NCBI GenBank assembly: GCA_030151105.1
Contig: JASLEN010000117.1
Coordinates: forward strand, 1 to 10,258
From: Dysgonomonas sp.
Lineage (GTDB): Bacteria; Bacteroidota; Bacteroidia; Bacteroidales; Dysgonomonadaceae
Length of the DNA stretch: 10,258 nucleotides
Direction of reading: 5' to 3'
The position numbers and the translations under genes are program-made. This document shows, in pieces, positions 6,853 through 10,258 of this stretch (its first letter is position 1; the number at the start of each line of letters is the position of its first letter). Under the pieces are notes generated by a model that worked only from the letters and a program-made list of their open reading frames with translations, did no database searches and had not been told where the DNA came from.

Positions 6853-6888
6853 TAAGTCATCAAAAAATAAAGTGCTATTTTTGACCCT

Positions 6889-7641
6889 ATGAAAAAGATG
6901 TCTGAGCTACTTGTATTGATACCTACATATAACGAGAAAGAAAATATTGAGAATATTATTCACACAGTTTTCAATCTCGATCTTCATTTCAACATTCTCA
7001 TCATTGACGATGGGTCTCCTGATGGCACAGCCGATATTGTAAAGTCTTTGCAGTCTGAATATTCCGATAGGCTATATATTATAGAGCGTGCTGGAAAACT
7101 AGGGCTAGGAACGGCATATATAGAGGGCTTTAAATGGGCATTGAAGAGAGATTATCAGTATATTTTTGAAATGGATGCAGACTTCTCTCATAATCCTAAT
7201 GATTTAGAGAAATTGTATTTGGCATGTAAAGAGAATGATGCGGATGTTTCGGTGGGCTCTCGCTATTGTACAGGAGTCAATGTGGTCAACTGGCCTATGG
7301 GGCGAGTGTTGATGTCTTATTTTGCTTCCATCTATGTGCGTATCATTACAGGAATGAAGATATATGATACTACGGCTGGATTTGTCTGTTACAAGAGAAA
7401 AGTGTTAGAAACCATAGACTTGGATGAGATTAAATTTAAGGGATATGCTTTTCAAGTGGAGATGAAATATACAGCTTATACACTAGGTTTCAAGATAAAA
7501 GAAGTGTCTATCATTTTTGTTAATAGAGTTTTAGGCGTGTCTAAGATGGATACAGGTATTTTTGCAGAAGGTTTTTGGGGTGTTATTATGATGAGGATTA
7601 GAAAGATACTCGGACTTATTAAACCTCTGGAAATAAAATAG
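6889..7641 (+). CDS. Polyprenol monophosphomannose synthase-like GT2 glycosyltransferase
   Basis: The family transfers a sugar (mannose from GDP-mannose in characterised members) to a polyprenyl phosphate at the cytoplasmic face of the inner membrane; the product donates sugar on the far side. The 250 residues make a single GT-A domain of the dolichol-phosphate-mannose synthase type. Visible are IPTYNEKENI (11-20), IIDDGSPDGT (38-47, nucleotide binding), GKLGLGTAYIEGF (69-81), MDADFSHNP (95-103, containing the metal-binding DxD), VGSRY (122-126), YDTTAGFVCYKR (159-170) and GYAFQVEM (185-192). No C-terminal membrane domain is present, so it is the soluble or peripheral form. The start at 6889 gives MKKMSELLVLIPTYNE; the ATG at 6898 is an alternative. 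The true sugar and acceptor cannot be read from sequence. The next gene has its own -7 element. Confidence 0.9.
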   Translation: MKKMSELLVLIPTYNEKENIENIIHTVFNLDLHFNILIIDDGSPDGTADIVKSLQSEYSDRLYIIERAGKLGLGTAYIEGFKWALKRDYQYIFEMDADFSHNPNDLEKLYLACKENDADVSVGSRYCTGVNVVNWPMGRVLMSYFASIYVRIITGMKIYDTTAGFVCYKRKVLETIDLDEIKFKGYAFQVEMKYTAYTLGFKIKEVSIIFVNRVLGVSKMDTGIFAEGFWGVIMMRIRKILGLIKPLEIK

Positions 7642-7649
7642 TATCTTTG
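7619..7649 (+). promoter_or_regulatory. Probable promoter of the FAH-family gene, abutting the upstream stop codon
   Basis: TATCTTTG at 7642-7649 is an ideal Bacteroidota -7 element and begins directly after the glycosyltransferase TAG (7639-7641). The -33 position (TTAA at 7619-7622) is poor. A start near 7655 would leave about 24 bases of leader before the ATG at 7679. Confidence 0.5.
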
Positions 7650-7678
7650 CACCCGAAAATTATAAAACGACAAATGCA

Positions 7679-8299
7679 ATGAAGATAATTTGTGTAGGTC
7701 AAAATTATCAAGCACATAATGAAGAGATGGGACGCAAAGCTGCTGATGTAGCCACTGCACCTGTTTTATTTATGAAACCTGATACCACAATTCTATCTAC
7801 AGATAAAAAGAATTTCTATATTCCCGATTTTACTACTGAAGTGCATTATGAAGCCGAAATAGTGATTAAGATATGCAAGGTAGGGAAAAATATTGCGGAA
7901 CGTTTTGCTCACAGATATTATGAGGAAGTTACTATTGGCTTAGATATGACGGCTAGAGACTTGCAAGCGGAACTAAAGCAAAAAGGATTGCCTTGGGAAA
8001 TTGCAAAGGCATTTGATAACTCAGCGATATTAGGTGAATTTATTTCCAAGGAAAATCTGGATTTGCATAATTTGAACTTTACATTAACTCTTAATGAGGG
8101 AAAGGTTCAAGATGGAAATACGGCAGAGATGATTCACTCAATAGATCACCTGATTGCCTACGTTAGTCAATTCTTTACACTTAAAACTGGAGACTTAATA
8201 TTTACAGGAACACCCGCAGGAGTGGGTAAAGTGAATATAGGAGATGGCTTAGTAGGTTATATTGAGAACCAAAAACTACTTGAAGTCTCTATTTGTTGA
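7679..8299 (+). CDS. Fumarylacetoacetate hydrolase (FAH) family protein
   Basis: FAH-fold enzymes are metal-dependent and cleave or decarboxylate small diketo acids; short members include acylpyruvate hydrolases and oxaloacetate decarboxylases (FAHD1 type). The 206 residues match the short single-domain form. Visible are GQNYQAHNEEM (7-17), PVLFMKPDT (28-36), VHYEAEIVI (55-63, giving metal ligands Glu58 and Glu60), LDMTARDLQ (88-96, third ligand Asp89), KAFDNSA (110-116) and FTGTPAGVG near the C-terminus. The ATG at 7679 is the only start that keeps the conserved N-terminal block. No neighbour belongs to tyrosine or aromatic-ring breakdown, so true fumarylacetoacetate cleavage is unlikely; a general role such as oxaloacetate or acylpyruvate turnover is inferred. 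No terminator is visible before porV, 150 bases downstream. Confidence 0.92.
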   Translation: MKIICVGQNYQAHNEEMGRKAADVATAPVLFMKPDTTILSTDKKNFYIPDFTTEVHYEAEIVIKICKVGKNIAERFAHRYYEEVTIGLDMTARDLQAELKQKGLPWEIAKAFDNSAILGEFISKENLDLHNLNFTLTLNEGKVQDGNTAEMIHSIDHLIAYVSQFFTLKTGDLIFTGTPAGVGKVNIGDGLVGYIENQKLLEVSIC

Positions 8300-8449
8300 G
8301 ATATTAAATGTTAAAAATATGAGTTTGTGCAATAAAGATATATAAAAGAAGTTATAGTCTTTAGTATGCTTAACTTGCAAAATGAAAGAATATATAATCG
8401 CATACAAACTTTAGAAATACAAAACGAAATTTATTATTAAAATAATACA

Positions 8450-9616
8450 ATGAACAGAATTTTCTCTAAAATCTTATTAGCATCACTACTTACAGTGTCT
8501 GTAGGTGTGTTTGCACAACGTGATGTAAATCCTATTCCTGTGGCAGCACCCGTGTTGACAATTGCACCCGATGCAAGAGCAGGGGGGATGGGAGACGCAG
8601 GTGTGGCAACAGCACCAGACGTATATTCTCAGCACTGGAATCCTGCAAAATACGCATTCAGCTTGCGTGGAGCAGGTGTATCTATGTCGTACACTCCATG
8701 GTTGAGAAAGGTAATAGATGATATTGCTTTGATGAATGTTACAGGTTTTTGGAAACCAGGAACTGAAGATAATCAGGCAATTAGTGCATCTTTGAAATAC
8801 TTCAAAATTGGAGATGTGAATGTTGTACATCCAGGACGATATGAGCCAGGGTTCGATGAGTCAGTTTCGCCTTACGAAATGTCATTTGATGTGGGCTATT
8901 CTCGTAAACTATCTAATAGCTTTTCGATGGCAGTAGCTTTGCGTTACATCCTTTTAGACTACACTGGTTTTGATGAAGAATCATCAGCGAGTGTTGTTAT
9001 TGCTGCTGACGTAGCTGGTTATTTAGAAAAATATCTATCAATTGGAGACTCTGAAAGCTTACTTTCATTTGGAGCTAATATCTCTAACATAACTGGTGCT
9101 AAGGCATCTATTGATGGAGGCCACACAAAATCGTTTATTCCTACTAACTTTAAGTTAGGTGCTTCATTGATGTATCCTGTGACAGAAGTAAGTACATTCT
9201 CATTCAGTTTGGATATGAACAAACTATTAGTACCTACGCCTCCTATGCAAAAAGATGGAGAGGATATGGTAGATTATAGAGCAAGATATGATAAGTATTT
9301 GAATACAAGTGCTATTGGAGGTATCTTCAAATCATTTACTGATGCTCCTGGTGGTTTCAAAGAAGAGATGAAAGAAATCATGTGGTCATTCGGAGTAGAG
9401 TATGACTATGATAGCAAATTCAAAATCAGAAGTGGTTATTTCTACGAAAACAAAATGAAGGGTAATCGTCAGTATGCAGCATTTGGTGCAGGATTCAAAT
9501 TCAATATGTTTCAGCTAGATGCAGCTTACATGGTATCTACTGCAAGCAACAATCCACTTGACCAAACTTTGCGTCTATCCTTAGCATTTGATATTCCTAC
9601 TAAAAATAGATTTTAA
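8450..9616 (+). CDS. porV: Type IX secretion system outer-membrane protein PorV (LptO)
   Basis: PorV is an outer-membrane beta-barrel of the FadL-like fold. In Porphyromonas gingivalis and Flavobacterium it collects cargo with C-terminal sorting domains from the secretion pore and passes it to the PorU sortase. The 388 residues start with a signal peptide (about 1-22, likely cut after VFA). The mature N-terminus carries the PorV signature: VNPIPVAAPVLTIAPDARAG (26-45), GMGDAGVATAPDVYSQHWNPAKYAF (46-70) and SYTPWLRKVIDDI (about 80-92). Later blocks include PYEMSFDVGYSRKLSNSFSMAVALRYI, FIPTNFKLGASLMYP and LLVPTPPM, then alternating strands to a C-terminal ending of outer-membrane type. In P. 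gingivalis porU lies directly upstream; here an FAH-family gene takes that place. I found no consensus promoter in 8300-8449. A bulged inverted repeat there (8360-8369 with 8400-8408) is of unknown value. Confidence 0.93.
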   Translation: MNRIFSKILLASLLTVSVGVFAQRDVNPIPVAAPVLTIAPDARAGGMGDAGVATAPDVYSQHWNPAKYAFSLRGAGVSMSYTPWLRKVIDDIALMNVTGFWKPGTEDNQAISASLKYFKIGDVNVVHPGRYEPGFDESVSPYEMSFDVGYSRKLSNSFSMAVALRYILLDYTGFDEESSASVVIAADVAGYLEKYLSIGDSESLLSFGANISNITGAKASIDGGHTKSFIPTNFKLGASLMYPVTEVSTFSFSLDMNKLLVPTPPMQKDGEDMVDYRARYDKYLNTSAIGGIFKSFTDAPGGFKEEMKEIMWSFGVEYDYDSKFKIRSGYFYENKMKGNRQYAAFGAGFKFNMFQLDAAYMVSTASNNPLDQTLRLSLAFDIPTKNRF

Positions 9617-9654
9617 GTTGGCAGAACAATTTAGCTAAGACGAAATAAAATATT

Positions 9655-9700
9655 AAATTTACGAGTTGTTTATTCTCAATGAATATGCAACTCGTAATTT
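9655..9700 (+). terminator. Hairpin between porV and ispF, possible terminator
   Basis: AAATTTACGAGTTG (9655-9668) pairs with CAACTCGTAATTT (9688-9700) in 13 bp with one bulged T. Within the loop, 9671-9675 (TATTC) can pair with 9681-9685 (GAATA). The T-tract is weak (ATTTGTTT), so it may end porV transcripts only in part. It lies 21 bases before the ispF start and could also act on that gene. Confidence 0.5.
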
Positions 9701-9721
9701 GTTTAAGAGAATTATAAAGAT

Positions 9722-10204
9722 ATGAAAATACGTGTAGGCTTTGGTTTCGATGTACATCGCCAAGCAGAAGGAAGAGATTTGTGGATAGGTGGAATAAAGA
9801 TTCCTCATCCCAAAGGGCTTGTAGGGCACTCAGATGCCGATGTCCTATTGCATGCTATTTGTGATGCCATTTTGGGAGCTGCCAACTTGAGAGATATCGG
9901 TTTCCATTTTCCTGATACAGCTAGCGAATACAAAGATGTAGATAGCAAACTATTGTTGAAGAAAACATTGGAAGTGTTGACTGATAAGGGGTATAGAGTT
10001 GGCAATATTGATGCTACTATAGTAGCAGAGCGTCCAAAGATTAACCCTCATGTGCCCGAAATGCAAAAGGTTATTGCTGATATTTTGGAGGTAGATGTGG
10101 ATGATATATCTATCAAAGCAAGTACGTCGGAGAAAATAGGTTATGTTGGTCGTGAAGAGGGTATGACTGCCTATGCTGTAGCTCTAATAGAGAAAATAGG
10201 ATGA
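9722..10204 (+). CDS. ispF: 2-C-methyl-D-erythritol 2,4-cyclodiphosphate synthase (IspF)
   Basis: IspF closes the CDP-methylerythritol 2-phosphate ring, releasing CMP, in the MEP route to isoprenoid precursors; it acts as a cytosolic homotrimer with zinc at each site. The 160 residues equal the family length. Zinc ligands Asp10 and His12 (FGFDVH) and His44 (VLLHA) are present, as are HSDAD (36-40), DIGFHFPD (58-65), AERPKI (102-107) and TSEKIGYVGREEG (135-147, cytidine-site and C-terminal block). The ATG at 9722 gives the typical MKIRVGFGFDVH start. No consensus promoter is visible, so transcription may come partly from upstream past the hairpin at 9655-9700. The stop overlaps the next start as ATGA, which suggests translational coupling. 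The order porV then ispF is, as I recall, the same in P. gingivalis. Confidence 0.97.
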   Translation: MKIRVGFGFDVHRQAEGRDLWIGGIKIPHPKGLVGHSDADVLLHAICDAILGAANLRDIGFHFPDTASEYKDVDSKLLLKKTLEVLTDKGYRVGNIDATIVAERPKINPHVPEMQKVIADILEVDVDDISIKASTSEKIGYVGREEGMTAYAVALIEKIG

Positions 10205-10258
10205 CAAAACAGTCTTCTCCTATCGTAGAAATTACAGCAGATGGATCGCATACGCTTT
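10201..10258 (+). CDS. mnmD: Probable tRNA U34 methyltransferase MnmD, N-terminal fragment cut by window edge
   Basis: Nineteen codons are visible, reading MTKQSSPIVEI then TADGSHTL. The DGSHTL block near the N-terminus is characteristic of the stand-alone MnmD (DUF752) methyltransferases of Bacteroidota. These complete the mnm5 modification at the wobble uridine of certain tRNAs, like the N-terminal half of MnmC, and use S-adenosylmethionine. The ATG at 10201 overlaps the ispF stop by ATGA, so the two genes are probably one unit. The SAM-binding core lies outside the window, so this rests on a short motif from memory; another protein sharing that motif cannot be excluded. Confidence 0.6.
   Translation, partial: MTKQSSPIVEITADGSHTL

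Noticed and set aside
7476..7760. 94-codon minus-strand frame across the glycosyltransferase/FAH junction
   Set aside because: It spans two well-supported genes and the promoter between them, and its product has no family features.
8486..8830. 114-codon Cys- and His-rich frame on the minus strand inside porV
   Set aside because: The Cys and His content comes from reading porV codons backwards; the plus-strand protein is clearly the real gene.
1..10258. Mobile element, CRISPR array, tRNA or rRNA
   Set aside because: I saw no transposase or integrase, no regularly spaced repeats, and no tRNA cloverleaf or rRNA signature. Gene content and base use look uniform and chromosomal.

Overview
The window looks like an ordinary housekeeping stretch of a Bacteroidales (Bacteroidota) chromosome, probably from a lineage with a type IX secretion system. 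Three things support this. Every protein reads as a Bacteroidota-type family member. Several upstream regions carry the Bacteroidota promoter form TTTG-N19-TAnnTTTG, best seen at 2168-2198. A PorV-like outer-membrane protein is present. The DNA is AT-rich and start codons have weak Shine-Dalgarno signals, as usual in this phylum. I cannot name the genus.

Layout from left to right. The 3' part of aroA (shikimate pathway) faces the single gene era (ribosome assembly GTPase), and a 13-bp bidirectional terminator lies between them. An intergenic block at 2048-2383 separates era from the divergent lysO pair. It carries a near-perfect promoter and a folded leader of about 180 nt. The lysO pair encodes the two halves of a lysine exporter as separate proteins. 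They lie in the same reading frame, divided by one TAA and 33 bases with no further stop. A strong hairpin ends that unit. Next comes tex (S1-domain RNA-binding protein), which converges on a tonB-family energy transducer; each has its own hairpin terminator.

The right part is transcribed rightward. It holds a dolichol-phosphate-mannose-synthase-like GT2 glycosyltransferase, a fumarylacetoacetate-hydrolase-family enzyme with its own -7 element directly after the upstream stop, porV, ispF (MEP isoprenoid pathway), and the first 58 bases of a gene that overlaps ispF by ATGA and resembles mnmD (tRNA U34 methyltransferase).

Functional links are loose. TonB and PorV both belong to envelope traffic. 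IspF feeds polyprenyl phosphate synthesis, which the glycosyltransferase probably uses as acceptor. There are no RNA genes, insertion sequences, CRISPR arrays or phage genes. I found no clear undescribed system. The points most worth a second look are the same-frame split of lysO with its structured leader, and porV lying apart from its usual partner porU.
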